Below are positions 53,488 through 61,931 of a DNA stretch of 64,000 nucleotides, in pieces (the first letter of the stretch is position 1; the number at the start of each line of letters is the position of its first letter). The position numbers were made by a program, and so were the translations under genes. The notes beneath the pieces are model-generated. The model did no database searches. It was not told the origin of the DNA and was given only the letters and a program-made list of their open reading frames with translations. This stretch comes from Stutzerimonas stutzeri (lineage in GTDB: Bacteria > Pseudomonadota > Gammaproteobacteria > Pseudomonadales > Pseudomonadaceae), in NCBI RefSeq assembly GCF_024448695.1, contig NZ_JAMOHY010000004.1, positions 124,001 to 188,000 of the forward strand, read 5' to 3'.

Positions 53488-55560
53488 ATGAGCGAGCTGG
53501 CAACGGTTCCGGTCACAGCGCTCAAGGGCGTCGGGGCCGCGCTGGCCGAGAAGCTTGCCAGGGTCGGCCTGGAAACCCTGCAGGACGTGTTGTTTCACCT
53601 GCCGCTGCGTTATCAGGACCGCACTCGCGTGGTGCCCATCGGCGCGTTGCGCCCCGGTCAGGATGCGGTGATCGAAGGCGTGGTAGTAGGTGCCGACGTG
53701 CTCATGGGCCGTCGCCGCAGTCTGCTGGTGCGCCTGCAGGATGGCAGCGGCACGCTCAGCCTGCGCTTCTACCACTTCAGCAACGCACAGAAGGAAGCCA
53801 TGAAGCGTGGCACCCAGTTGCGCTGCTTCGGTGAGGCACGCCCCGGTGCTTCCGGGCTGGAAATCTACCACCCCGAATACCGCGCCCTGACCAGCGAACC
53901 GGCACCGGTCGAACAGACGCTGACCCCCATCTACCCCACTACCGAAGGCCTGACCCAGCAGCGCCTGCGCAACCTCAGCGAGCAGGCATTGAGCCGGCTT
54001 GGCCCGCACAGCCTGCCGGACTGGCTACCTGAGGAGCTGGCGCGCGATTACCGTCTGGGCGCACTGGACCAGGCGATTCGCTACCTGCATCGACCGCCAC
54101 CGGACGCCGATCTGGAAGAGCTCGCCGAAGGCCGCCACTGGGCCCAGCACCGCCTGGCCTTCGAAGAACTGCTGACCCATCAGCTGTCGCTGCAGCGCCT
54201 GCGTGAAAGCGTGCGCGCCCAGCAGGCACCGCAATTGCCGGTCGCCCGTACCTTGCCGCAGCGCTATCTGCTCAATCTCGGTTTCCAGCCCACCGGCGCG
54301 CAGCAGCGGGTTGGCGCCGAGATCGCCTACGACCTGTCCCAGCCGGAACCCATGTTGCGCCTGGTGCAAGGCGACGTGGGTGCCGGCAAGACGGTGGTCG
54401 CCGCGCTGGCCGCGCTACAAGCGCTGGAAGCCGGCTATCAGGTCGCGCTGATGGCGCCCACCGAGATCCTCGCCGAGCAGCACTTCGTCACCTTCTGCAA
54501 ATGGCTCGAACCGCTGGGCATCGAGGTCGCCTGGCTGGCCGGCAAGCTCAAGGGCAAGGCCCGCACCGCGGCGCTGGAGCGCATCGCCGGCGGCTGCCCG
54601 ATGGTGGTCGGCACCCATGCGCTGTTTCAGGACGAGGTGCGTTTCAGCCGACTGGCGCTGGTGATCATCGACGAGCAGCACCGGTTCGGCGTGCAACAGC
54701 GCCTGGCATTACGGCAGAAAGGCATCGACGGCCGGCTCTGCCCGCACCAGCTGATCATGACCGCCACGCCCATTCCACGCACCCTGGCGATGAGCGCCTA
54801 TGCGGACCTGGATACCTCGATCCTCGACGAGCTGCCGCCAGGTCGTACGCCGGTCAATACGCTGGTGATTGCCGACAGCCGCCGCCTGGAAGTCATCGAA
54901 CGGGTGCGTGCGGCCTGTAACGAAGGCCGCCAGGCGTACTGGGTCTGCACCCTGATCGAAGAGTCGGAAGAACTCACCTGCCAGGCCGCCGAAACCACCT
55001 TCGAGGATCTGACAGCGGCGCTGGACGGGCTCAACGTCGGCCTGATCCATGGCCGCATGAAGCCTGCCGAAAAGGCTGCGGTGATGCTGGCGTTCAAGGA
55101 AGGTCTGTTGCAACTGCTGGTCGCCACCACGGTGATCGAAGTGGGCGTGGACGTACCCAACGCCAGCCTGATGATCATCGAGAACCCCGAACGCCTGGGC
55201 CTGGCCCAGTTGCACCAACTGCGCGGCCGGGTTGGGCGTGGCAGCGCAGCCAGCCATTGCGTATTGCTCTATCACCCGCCGCTGTCGCAGATCGGTCGCC
55301 AGCGTCTGGCGATCATGCGCGACACCAATGACGGCTTCGTCATCGCCGAAAAGGACCTGGAACTGCGCGGCCCCGGCGAAATGCTCGGCACCCGCCAGAC
55401 CGGCCTGCTGCAGTTCAAGGTGGCCGACCTGATGCGCGACGCCGACCTGCTGCCAGCAGTCCGCGATGCCGCCCAAGCCCTGCTCGAACACTGGCCCGGA
55501 CACGTCAGCCCGCTGCTGGAGCGCTGGCTGCGACATGGCCAACAATACGGGCAGGTGTGA
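53488..55560 (+). CDS. recG: ATP-dependent DNA helicase RecG
   Basis: A 690-residue branch-migration helicase. The N-terminal wedge/OB domain binds forks. Helicase motifs are GDVGAGKTVVAALAAL (Walker A), VIIDEQHRFG (DEAH-like), TATPIPRTLAM, and the late QLRGRVGRGS. It remodels stalled forks and Holliday junctions. Length and motifs are normal. It forms an operon with oxyR. Confidence 0.97.
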   Translation: MSELATVPVTALKGVGAALAEKLARVGLETLQDVLFHLPLRYQDRTRVVPIGALRPGQDAVIEGVVVGADVLMGRRRSLLVRLQDGSGTLSLRFYHFSNAQKEAMKRGTQLRCFGEARPGASGLEIYHPEYRALTSEPAPVEQTLTPIYPTTEGLTQQRLRNLSEQALSRLGPHSLPDWLPEELARDYRLGALDQAIRYLHRPPPDADLEELAEGRHWAQHRLAFEELLTHQLSLQRLRESVRAQQAPQLPVARTLPQRYLLNLGFQPTGAQQRVGAEIAYDLSQPEPMLRLVQGDVGAGKTVVAALAALQALEAGYQVALMAPTEILAEQHFVTFCKWLEPLGIEVAWLAGKLKGKARTAALERIAGGCPMVVGTHALFQDEVRFSRLALVIIDEQHRFGVQQRLALRQKGIDGRLCPHQLIMTATPIPRTLAMSAYADLDTSILDELPPGRTPVNTLVIADSRRLEVIERVRAACNEGRQAYWVCTLIEESEELTCQAAETTFEDLTAALDGLNVGLIHGRMKPAEKAAVMLAFKEGLLQLLVATTVIEVGVDVPNASLMIIENPERLGLAQLHQLRGRVGRGSAASHCVLLYHPPLSQIGRQRLAIMRDTNDGFVIAEKDLELRGPGEMLGTRQTGLLQFKVADLMRDADLLPAVRDAAQALLEHWPGHVSPLLERWLRHGQQYGQV

Positions 55561-55636
55561 CAACCGCCTGTCGTTGCGGCTGTCTTTCGGAGCGGCTTCG
55601 CTATACTGCGCCACATACCTGTTTTCGGACCCGCCC

Positions 55637-57040
55637 ATGAAAGCTGCTGTCGATAACATGCCCAATTCCATTCCGCCTCTGCTCATCACGAAACTGATGG
55701 ACGACCTCGGCCTGAGCTACCGGACGCAGGTCGACGATCCCGGCCTGGACCCTGCGCAGCGGGTGCAGGCCATTCTGCTCGACGATGCAATCGGAGCACT
55801 GCTGGTGCTGTATCCGCGCGATCACCTGCTCGATCTGTCGCGGGTGACGGAGCTGACCGGGCGCCAGCTGTCGGCAGTCAAGCCTGAACGGCTGGAGCGC
55901 ATGCTGGCACGACACGATCTGCAGGTGCTGCCCGGCTTGCCTCCGCTGACCAGTTCACCTTGCCTCTATGAAGAGTGCCTGCTGCAGCAAACCGAACTGA
56001 TGATCGATTGCGGCCTGCCGGGATTGCTGCTGGTGTTGACCCCGCAGGACTTCAAGACCCTGCTGAGCAAGGCCAGCGCCGGTCGCTTCGCCGTCCCCTT
56101 GAGTGGTATTCGGCCCAACCTCGACCGTCCCGATGACGACCGCGCCGAAATCACCCTGGCGGTGCAGAGCTTTACAGCACGGCGTATTCAGCAGCGTCTG
56201 GAAGAAACCATCGAGATTCCGCCGTTGGCGCAGACGGCGCAGAAGATCATCAAGTTGAGGGTCAACCCGGACGCCACCGTGGACGACATCACCGGCGTGG
56301 TGGAAACCGATCCGGCGCTGGCCGCGCAGGTGGTCAGCTGGGCGGCTTCGCCCTATTACGCCGCGCCCGGCAAGATCCGCTCGGTGGAGGACGCCATTGT
56401 TCGCGTACTGGGTTTCGATCTGGTGATCAATCTGGCGCTGGGCCTGGCGCTGGGCAAGACGCTGAGCCTGCCCAGCGACAAGCCGCAGCAGGCGACGCCG
56501 TACTGGCAGCAGGCGATCTACACCGCGGCGGTGATCGATGGCCTGAACCGCGCCATTCCACGCGCCCAGCGACCTGAAGCCGGTCTCAGCTACCTGGCAG
56601 GGCTGCTGCACAATTTCGGCTACATGGTGCTGGCGCATGTCTTCCCGCCACACTTTTCGCTGATCTGTCGGCATCTTGAGGTCAACCCGCACCTGCACCA
56701 CAGCCAGGTCGAGCAGCATCTGCTGGGCATTACCCGCGAGCAGATCGGCGCCTGGCTGATGCGCTACTGGGGCATGCCGGAGGAACTTTCCACCGCACTG
56801 CGTTTCCAGCACGACCCGGACTATCAGGGCGAGCATGCCAGCCACGCCAATCTGGTCTGCCTGGCGGTGCGCATGCTACGCAATCGGGGTATCGGCTCGG
56901 GGGCCTATAGCGAGGTTCCTCAGGACCTCTTCGATCGCCTCGGACTGACTCGCGAAAAAGCCCATGAAGTGGTCGGCAGGGTGCTCGACGCGGAAGCCGC
57001 ACTGCGTGCGCTGGCGCAGCAGTTCAGCCCGACGCACTGA
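55637..57040 (+). CDS. YbaK/deacylase-like domain fused to HDOD domain
   Basis: A 467-residue protein. The N-terminal 155 residues resemble the YbaK/ProX aminoacyl-tRNA editing fold (AILLDDAIGALLVLYPRDHLL). Residues about 185-400 form an HDOD domain (IPPLAQTAQKIIKLRVNPDA, LAAQVVSWAASPYYA), a catalytically dead HD relative used in signalling, and a GluTR-like helical end follows. Role is unknown. ATG 55637 (MKAAVDNMP) was chosen; the frame upstream is a shadow of recG. It is convergent with the secretion genes. Confidence 0.82.
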   Translation: MKAAVDNMPNSIPPLLITKLMDDLGLSYRTQVDDPGLDPAQRVQAILLDDAIGALLVLYPRDHLLDLSRVTELTGRQLSAVKPERLERMLARHDLQVLPGLPPLTSSPCLYEECLLQQTELMIDCGLPGLLLVLTPQDFKTLLSKASAGRFAVPLSGIRPNLDRPDDDRAEITLAVQSFTARRIQQRLEETIEIPPLAQTAQKIIKLRVNPDATVDDITGVVETDPALAAQVVSWAASPYYAAPGKIRSVEDAIVRVLGFDLVINLALGLALGKTLSLPSDKPQQATPYWQQAIYTAAVIDGLNRAIPRAQRPEAGLSYLAGLLHNFGYMVLAHVFPPHFSLICRHLEVNPHLHHSQVEQHLLGITREQIGAWLMRYWGMPEELSTALRFQHDPDYQGEHASHANLVCLAVRMLRNRGIGSGAYSEVPQDLFDRLGLTREKAHEVVGRVLDAEAALRALAQQFSPTH

Positions 57041-57049
57041 CGCCGGGTT

Positions 57050-57565
57050 TTAGGAGCCAGCCGCACGAAAGCTTGCCCGCGCGTCGACCCGACCATCCCC
57101 GGTGCGACCCAGGCTGACCTCGGTCAGGCTCGCGCCGGCACTCTGCAACTCGTCGAACCAGCGCAGCAGCGCGGCATGGGAAACACCGGGCAGCGTCACC
57201 TGCAGGCTGCCGTCGCTGCCACTGTCGAGGCTTTCGATCGTCAGGCCGTGCTGCTGCGCGGTCGCCGTCACCAGCCCCTGTAGCGCTTCGGGCGCCAGTG
57301 TCACCGGGTTGCTGCGCGACATCTGTCGGGCCAGCTCGGTGTTCTGCTCCAGGTAGGCATGCAGTTCTCGCTCCTGCACGAAGTAATCCCGCGCCTGCTG
57401 CACACGCTGCTGCGCCGGCTGCCAGATCAGCAGATAGAAAAGTGTGACCAGCAGAAATGCGCCCAGCAGCCCCAGCGACAGCCGTTCCCGCGGCTGCAAG
57501 GCCTGCCAGCGCAGCCAAAGCGAGGACTGCATCAGACCCGCGCGCGCCCGCTGTTTCCAGTTCAT
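57050..57565 (-). CDS. gspM: Type II secretion protein GspM
   Basis: A 171-residue inner-membrane assembly protein: one membrane segment (about 28-48, LSLGLLGAFLLVTLFYLLIW) after a basic N-terminus, and a periplasmic ferredoxin-like domain (about 75-171). It partners GspL at the assembly platform. It is the last gene of the visible cluster; no gspN follows. Its start overlaps the gspL stop by 4 bp. Confidence 0.88.
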   Translation of the reverse strand: MNWKQRARAGLMQSSLWLRWQALQPRERLSLGLLGAFLLVTLFYLLIWQPAQQRVQQARDYFVQERELHAYLEQNTELARQMSRSNPVTLAPEALQGLVTATAQQHGLTIESLDSGSDGSLQVTLPGVSHAALLRWFDELQSAGASLTEVSLGRTGDGRVDARASFRAAGS

Positions 57566-58704
57566 CCCTGTCCTCCCATGACGATGCGGGCGCTGACCGC
57601 TTCGCCATCGCGGCTGGCCGAACCCAGCTGGACCGGGTGCCCACTCTGGCCCAGACGCTGACGCAACTGTTCCAGCGCGGCGAAATCGCTGGCGCGCACC
57701 TGCAGGGCCAGATCGCCACGGGCCTGGTTGTAATCCAGCTGATCAATGGTCACCGGCATGCCCTCACCGATGGCCAGCGCCACTTCGTCGAGCAGCCCCA
57801 TGAATTCGGCGGAATGACCGGCACTCTGGCCGATATGCGCAGCAAACTGCGCGCGCAGGTTGACGATGCGCAGGTCCTCGGGAAACAGCTCGGTATAAAG
57901 CGCGCGACTGGCTTCGGCGTAGTGATCGCCCTGGCGCTCCAGCGACCAGGCCTGGACCAGATTGAACAGCAGCTGCACCACCAGCAGCAGGCCCAGCACC
58001 GCCGCCACCGGCATCCATCGGCCCAGCCCATCGCTGGCGCGGCGCACGGCAAATTCGCCCTGGGCCAGATCCAGTGCGCCGGTTCGACCAGCGGCGAGAA
58101 AACGATAGGGGTCGTCCAGCTGCCGGTAGTCATCCAGCCGTTCGGGCGCCAGCTCCAGCGTGCCGTGCCCATGCCGGGGTGCCGGACAGTGGGGCGCCAG
58201 TTCCGCCCAGCGGTCGCTTGCAAACACCAACCGGGCTTCCGGGCTGCCGCCCAGCAGTCCACGCTCGCCCATGAACAGCACCTGACAGCCGTCACGCGGC
58301 AGCAGATCGGCATCCACATGGATGGCAACGATGTTCAGGCCCAGCGCCTGCAGATCCTCCAGCCAATCGGCCAGCAGCTGACGGCTGATGGCGATGACGC
58401 GCAGACGGCCATCTTCCAGCGCCTCGCCGTGGGTCAGGTGCAGGTCATCGACATTCTCCGCCAGCAGTTCTTCAACGGCATAGGCCAGCGCCTGGGCAAC
58501 CCAGCGCGCCTTGCGCGTCGGCAGGCTGACCGCAAAACAGCTACACCTCTCCACCGGCAGCACCAGCGCCAGCGCAGCCGGCGTCTGCCTGGCGACCTCT
58601 TCCAGCGTCATCCAGCCCGCCACACCTTCGCGGGGCAGCCAGTACACCCGCGTCCCGGTATCGAGGCGCGGGCCGCAATCGGCAGGCAGGAACAGGCTGT
58701 CCAT
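57562..58704 (-). CDS. gspL: Type II secretion protein GspL
   Basis: A 380-residue protein. A cytoplasmic actin-like domain (about 1-240) binds GspE and a single membrane segment (about 247-266, AVLGLLLVVQLLFNLVQAW) leads to a periplasmic domain. It couples the ATPase to the pseudopilus. It follows gspK with a 3-bp gap and overlaps gspM. Confidence 0.9.
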   Translation of the reverse strand: MDSLFLPADCGPRLDTGTRVYWLPREGVAGWMTLEEVARQTPAALALVLPVERCSCFAVSLPTRKARWVAQALAYAVEELLAENVDDLHLTHGEALEDGRLRVIAISRQLLADWLEDLQALGLNIVAIHVDADLLPRDGCQVLFMGERGLLGGSPEARLVFASDRWAELAPHCPAPRHGHGTLELAPERLDDYRQLDDPYRFLAAGRTGALDLAQGEFAVRRASDGLGRWMPVAAVLGLLLVVQLLFNLVQAWSLERQGDHYAEASRALYTELFPEDLRIVNLRAQFAAHIGQSAGHSAEFMGLLDEVALAIGEGMPVTIDQLDYNQARGDLALQVRASDFAALEQLRQRLGQSGHPVQLGSASRDGEAVSARIVMGGQG

Positions 58705-58707
58705 CGG

Positions 58708-59688
58708 CTATCGATCCCCTTCATCTGATTGACGAGGCAGCCTTGGCGGCTGCCCCAGATTGCGCTGCAGCACACGTACCTCGCCGTCGGCCTGGCGCTG
58801 CAACAGGCTCACCAGCGCCAGGCGACGGTCAGCCAGACGCACCTCGCTGATGGCCTGAAAGTATTGGCTCGTCACCGCCACGCGGGCGTCCTCCAGTTGG
58901 ACAGCGGCAAACGCCGGTTGCGCCATAAAGGTCGCCACATCGCGAAATCCACCGGCCCGGCGCGCTTGCACCAGGGCTTCGGCAGCAGCGGGGCCGAGGT
59001 TGTCGGCCAGGCTGGACAGCACCAGCGCACTGGCGGTGTTGACGTTCAGCGGGGTGCCCGCCGGCAATACGCTGACATGGGGCGCCAGACGCTGAAAATC
59101 CTCGTCACGCATGCCCAGCAGCAGGCGCAGCTCGGAGAGGTCGTCCAGTCGGCGGCCCGCCGTGCGGTAGGGCGGATCCAGTAGCAGGTAGGCCGTGTCT
59201 TCCGCGCCCGTTTCGCCAGTGGGCTGCTGATCACTGTCGAGCCAGTCCAGCAGACGTTCGGCGTAAGGCTCGGTGATTTCCAGCCGCAGCAGCAGGCGGC
59301 GCAACTGTGCCAGTGCGGCCTCGTTGGGCTGGTTGTCCTGTATCAGGCTGTTGAGGTTGAAGCGCCCGCTCAGATCCTCGATGCGAATCTGTACCTGGCC
59401 CTGCCCTTCATCGAGCTCGTAGACCGGTTGCGGCTGCGCCCAGGCTTCGAGCAGATGATCCACCGGCGGCTGTGCGCCATTGCCAGAGGCTTCGGCGTCG
59501 CGGCGCAGGATCGATTGCGCCAGCACCTCGCCACCCAGGGCGTAATGCCAGGCCTGTCGTGCCTGCAACTGGTTGCTGGTGGCGCGGATGGAGAGCTGCT
59601 GGCGTGCAATCATGCTGGCGCAGACCACCGTGACGATGGCCACCACCAGCAGTACGGTGATCAGCGCAACGCCACGTTCGGCCTTCAT
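58708..59688 (-). CDS. gspK: Type II secretion minor pseudopilin GspK
   Basis: A 326-residue minor pseudopilin: short leader (KAERG/VALITVLLVVAIVT), hydrophobic N-terminal helix, and a large helical insert domain. Position 5 after the cleavage site is not Glu, the known exception in GspK, which caps the pseudopilus tip with GspI and GspJ. Start and stop overlap neighbours by a few bases. Confidence 0.92.
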   Translation of the reverse strand: MKAERGVALITVLLVVAIVTVVCASMIARQQLSIRATSNQLQARQAWHYALGGEVLAQSILRRDAEASGNGAQPPVDHLLEAWAQPQPVYELDEGQGQVQIRIEDLSGRFNLNSLIQDNQPNEAALAQLRRLLLRLEITEPYAERLLDWLDSDQQPTGETGAEDTAYLLLDPPYRTAGRRLDDLSELRLLLGMRDEDFQRLAPHVSVLPAGTPLNVNTASALVLSSLADNLGPAAAEALVQARRAGGFRDVATFMAQPAFAAVQLEDARVAVTSQYFQAISEVRLADRRLALVSLLQRQADGEVRVLQRNLGQPPRLPRQSDEGDR

Positions 59689-60386
59689 TGCGGCTGCTCC
59701 TGCGGCGCGGGCGGCTCGGTCTGTGTGTCGTCCGGCTGGCTGAAGGTCGCTGGCGGCACACTTTCAGGCAGACGCAGCAAGCGGGTAATGCTGCCGTAGC
59801 GCGGATGCTCGAACGATACCTCAACGGCGGCGGGCAGACGCCGGACCTGGTGCTCGGGGTCCCGGCGACCAAACTCGAAGGGCGGCCATTCCTCGTGCCA
59901 AGCGCTTTCGCTGTCCAGATAACGCAGGCGCAATGCGGACACATCCTCCAGCACCCGCTGCACACGCGGCTGGCTGTCGACATCTCGGTCGAGCACCACC
60001 CAGTAGAGCCGCTCCAGACTGTCGCCGGCGAGACGCCAGCGTACCCGTTGCAGATTGGCCCGACGCAGGCCGGTGGGGTTGCGCCAGCCGCTGCGGGTCA
60101 GCTCGAAGGAAACACCCTGGTCGATGCTGGCGAGCTGCCCGACAAAGGCATTCTGCTCGTCGCCATAACCGTCACGGATGGGCCGCGGCACAGCCTGGAT
60201 CAGGTCCCGTTCCAGAGACCATAGCGCCCGTGCAAGCTGGCGCAGCTGCACCTCTTGAGCGCGCACCACCTCGTCGCTGCGCAGCACCGCTTCGAGCATC
60301 CGGTAGGTCGCCAGCCCCAGCAGGGCGAACAGGGCAATGGCGATCAGCAGCTCCAGCAGGGTGAAGCCCGCCCCGGCACGGCGCAT
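59685..60386 (-). CDS. gspJ: Type II secretion minor pseudopilin GspJ
   Basis: A 233-residue minor pseudopilin with a short leader (MRRAGAG/FTLLELLIAIALFALLG), Glu at position 5 after cleavage, and a soluble beta-rich domain. The last 30 residues are Pro/Gln-rich. It overlaps gspI and gspK by 1 and 4 bp. Confidence 0.92.
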   Translation of the reverse strand: MRRAGAGFTLLELLIAIALFALLGLATYRMLEAVLRSDEVVRAQEVQLRQLARALWSLERDLIQAVPRPIRDGYGDEQNAFVGQLASIDQGVSFELTRSGWRNPTGLRRANLQRVRWRLAGDSLERLYWVVLDRDVDSQPRVQRVLEDVSALRLRYLDSESAWHEEWPPFEFGRRDPEHQVRRLPAAVEVSFEHPRYGSITRLLRLPESVPPATFSQPDDTQTEPPAPQEQPQ

Positions 60387-60775
60387 CAGAACGTTGTCCC
60401 GATAAAGCCACTGAGGCTGGTCACTGCACGCTCGGCGATCGGGCCGGTGTCACCGCGCGGTTCGACCGCCGCAACCCAGACGGTAACGCGCAGCAGGCCC
60501 GGCGTGCCGCTGGACTCCACTGCGCTGAGTGTCTGCCATTGGCGACCGCCGAACGCCAGCGCACGTTCTTCGCGCCCGATGCCTGGTGGCGGGCGCTGCA
60601 ATTGCAGCTCGGTGAGCCGGTTGTCGGCGATCCAGCTGGCCAGGGTCAGGGTTTCCAGCCGACCTGCATTGGTCACGCTGCGGCCGGCGGCGGTCAGTAC
60701 CACGGCGGCGACAAGGGCAAAAATCGCCAACGCCACCAGCACTTCGAGCAAGGTGAAAGCACGCGCCGGCTTCAT
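60386..60775 (-). CDS. gspI: Type II secretion minor pseudopilin GspI
   Basis: A 129-residue minor pseudopilin. Leader MKPARA with cleavage before FTLLEVLVALAIFALVA, Glu at position 5, and a short soluble domain. The residue before the cleavage site is Ala rather than the usual Gly, which prepilin peptidase tolerates in some members. It overlaps gspH by 4 bp. Confidence 0.9.
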   Translation of the reverse strand: MKPARAFTLLEVLVALAIFALVAAVVLTAAGRSVTNAGRLETLTLASWIADNRLTELQLQRPPPGIGREERALAFGGRQWQTLSAVESSGTPGLLRVTVWVAAVEPRGDTGPIAERAVTSLSGFIGTTF

Positions 60776-61344
60776 CGAGAGGTTTCCAGCGGTTCGGCAC
60801 GGGGCATCCGGAAACCGTCACTGGACACCTGCCAGCCACCGCCAGCCGCACGCGAATCGATCAGCCGCAGGGTAAAGGGCGACAGCTCGCCACTCGACAA
60901 CAGCAGCACCTGCGGCTCCAGGCGGGGCGTACTGCGCCGCTCGCGGTCGCCCTCACGGGACAGGCCGGCGCGGTCGTCCTCACGCCTGACCGGGGCCGTC
61001 AGCCGCAGCGGCGTGCCATCGAGTTCCAGTTCCAGGTGCATCCATTCCGGCACCCTGCGGGACTGGCGTCCGTCGGCTTCCTGCCAGCGCCCGCTGGTCT
61101 CGTCGTAGTGCAGGATTCGGTAGCCCTGAGGGTCGATCAGCAGTCCATATTCACGGCTGTCAAGCACCGCTTCATCGACCATCAGACCAATCAGACTGGC
61201 CAGTCGCTGCGCTTCATCGCGTAGTTCACGGGACGAGCCGGAGCTGCCCGTGGCCAGCACTGCCAGGCCCACCAGCCCGCCGAGGATGACAATCACCACC
61301 AGCAGCTCGACCAGGGTGAAGCCGCCGCGTCGCGCCCGCGTCAT
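60772..61344 (-). CDS. gspH: Type II secretion minor pseudopilin GspH
   Basis: A 190-residue minor pseudopilin: leader MTRARRGG, then FTLVELLVVIVILGGLVG with Glu at position 5, and a beta-rich soluble domain. It starts 3 bp after the gspG stop and is part of the tip complex. Confidence 0.92.
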   Translation of the reverse strand: MTRARRGGFTLVELLVVIVILGGLVGLAVLATGSSGSSRELRDEAQRLASLIGLMVDEAVLDSREYGLLIDPQGYRILHYDETSGRWQEADGRQSRRVPEWMHLELELDGTPLRLTAPVRREDDRAGLSREGDRERRSTPRLEPQVLLLSSGELSPFTLRLIDSRAAGGGWQVSSDGFRMPRAEPLETSR

Positions 61345-61347
61345 GGA

Positions 61348-61926
61348 TCACAGATCCCAGTTGCCGATATCCGCGTTCAGGTCGCTGCCACCCGGTTTGC
61401 CATCGGCGCCGAGCGAGTAGAGATCGAACGGGCCCTGGGTGCCCGGCGACAAGTACTGGTAGTCGTTGCCCCAGGGATCCTTGGGCACGCGCTTGAGGTA
61501 ACCGTCGCGGTTCCAGTTCTTTGGCTGCGGGCTGCCACCGGGCTTTTCCACCAGCGCATTGAGGCCTTGCTGGGTGCTGGGATAGGAAAAATTGTCCAGT
61601 CTGTACATGTCCAGCGCAGCGGAAATGGCGTTGATATCACCCTTGGCCACAGTGACCTTGGCCTGATCCGGACGGTTCATCACCTGCGGCACCACCAGCG
61701 CTGCAAGGATGCCCAAGATCACCACCACCACCATTATTTCGATAAGGGTGAAGCCCCTCTGTTTAGCAGGCCGCTGAAACGCTACCTGCGTTGGCAATAC
61801 TGCGTTAAAAACAGGCTCGGACTGCTCATTTAGAGCACCTAAACTCCGCGTCCTCGCCTGTTTTTGCCTTGTCTTGCCTGCCTCGCCTACGCTTTTCAGC
61901 AACCTGCTGCGTTCGTTCGACTTCAT
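61348..61926 (-). CDS. gspG: Type II secretion major pseudopilin GspG with repeat-extended leader
   Basis: The main subunit of the pseudopilus. The mature part is normal: cleavage at KQRG/FTLIEIMVVVVILGILAA, Glu at position 5, and the C-terminal calcium-binding type domain. The leader is 58 residues from ATG 61926. Residues encoded by 61771-61902 (44 codons) come from an inserted copy of the dispersed repeat. Removing them leaves MKSNERSRPAKQRG, a standard prepilin leader. The frame stays open. A TTG at 61797 could give a 15-residue leader (MPTQVAFQRPAKQRG) but has no clear ribosome site. Whether the secretion system still works is uncertain. Confidence 0.9.
   Translation of the reverse strand: MKSNERSRLLKSVGEAGKTRQKQARTRSLGALNEQSEPVFNAVLPTQVAFQRPAKQRGFTLIEIMVVVVILGILAALVVPQVMNRPDQAKVTVAKGDINAISAALDMYRLDNFSYPSTQQGLNALVEKPGGSPQPKNWNRDGYLKRVPKDPWGNDYQYLSPGTQGPFDLYSLGADGKPGGSDLNADIGNWDL
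61765..61908 (+). repeat. Dispersed ~150-bp repeat, copy 2, inside gspG
   Basis: Ends are AGCAGGCCGCTGAAA and, inverted, AGCAGGTTGCTGAAA. The inner blocks match copy 1 at 45392-45549. It interrupts the gspG leader and adds exactly 132 bp of in-frame sequence. Confidence 0.88.
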
Positions 61927-61931
61927 AAGCA

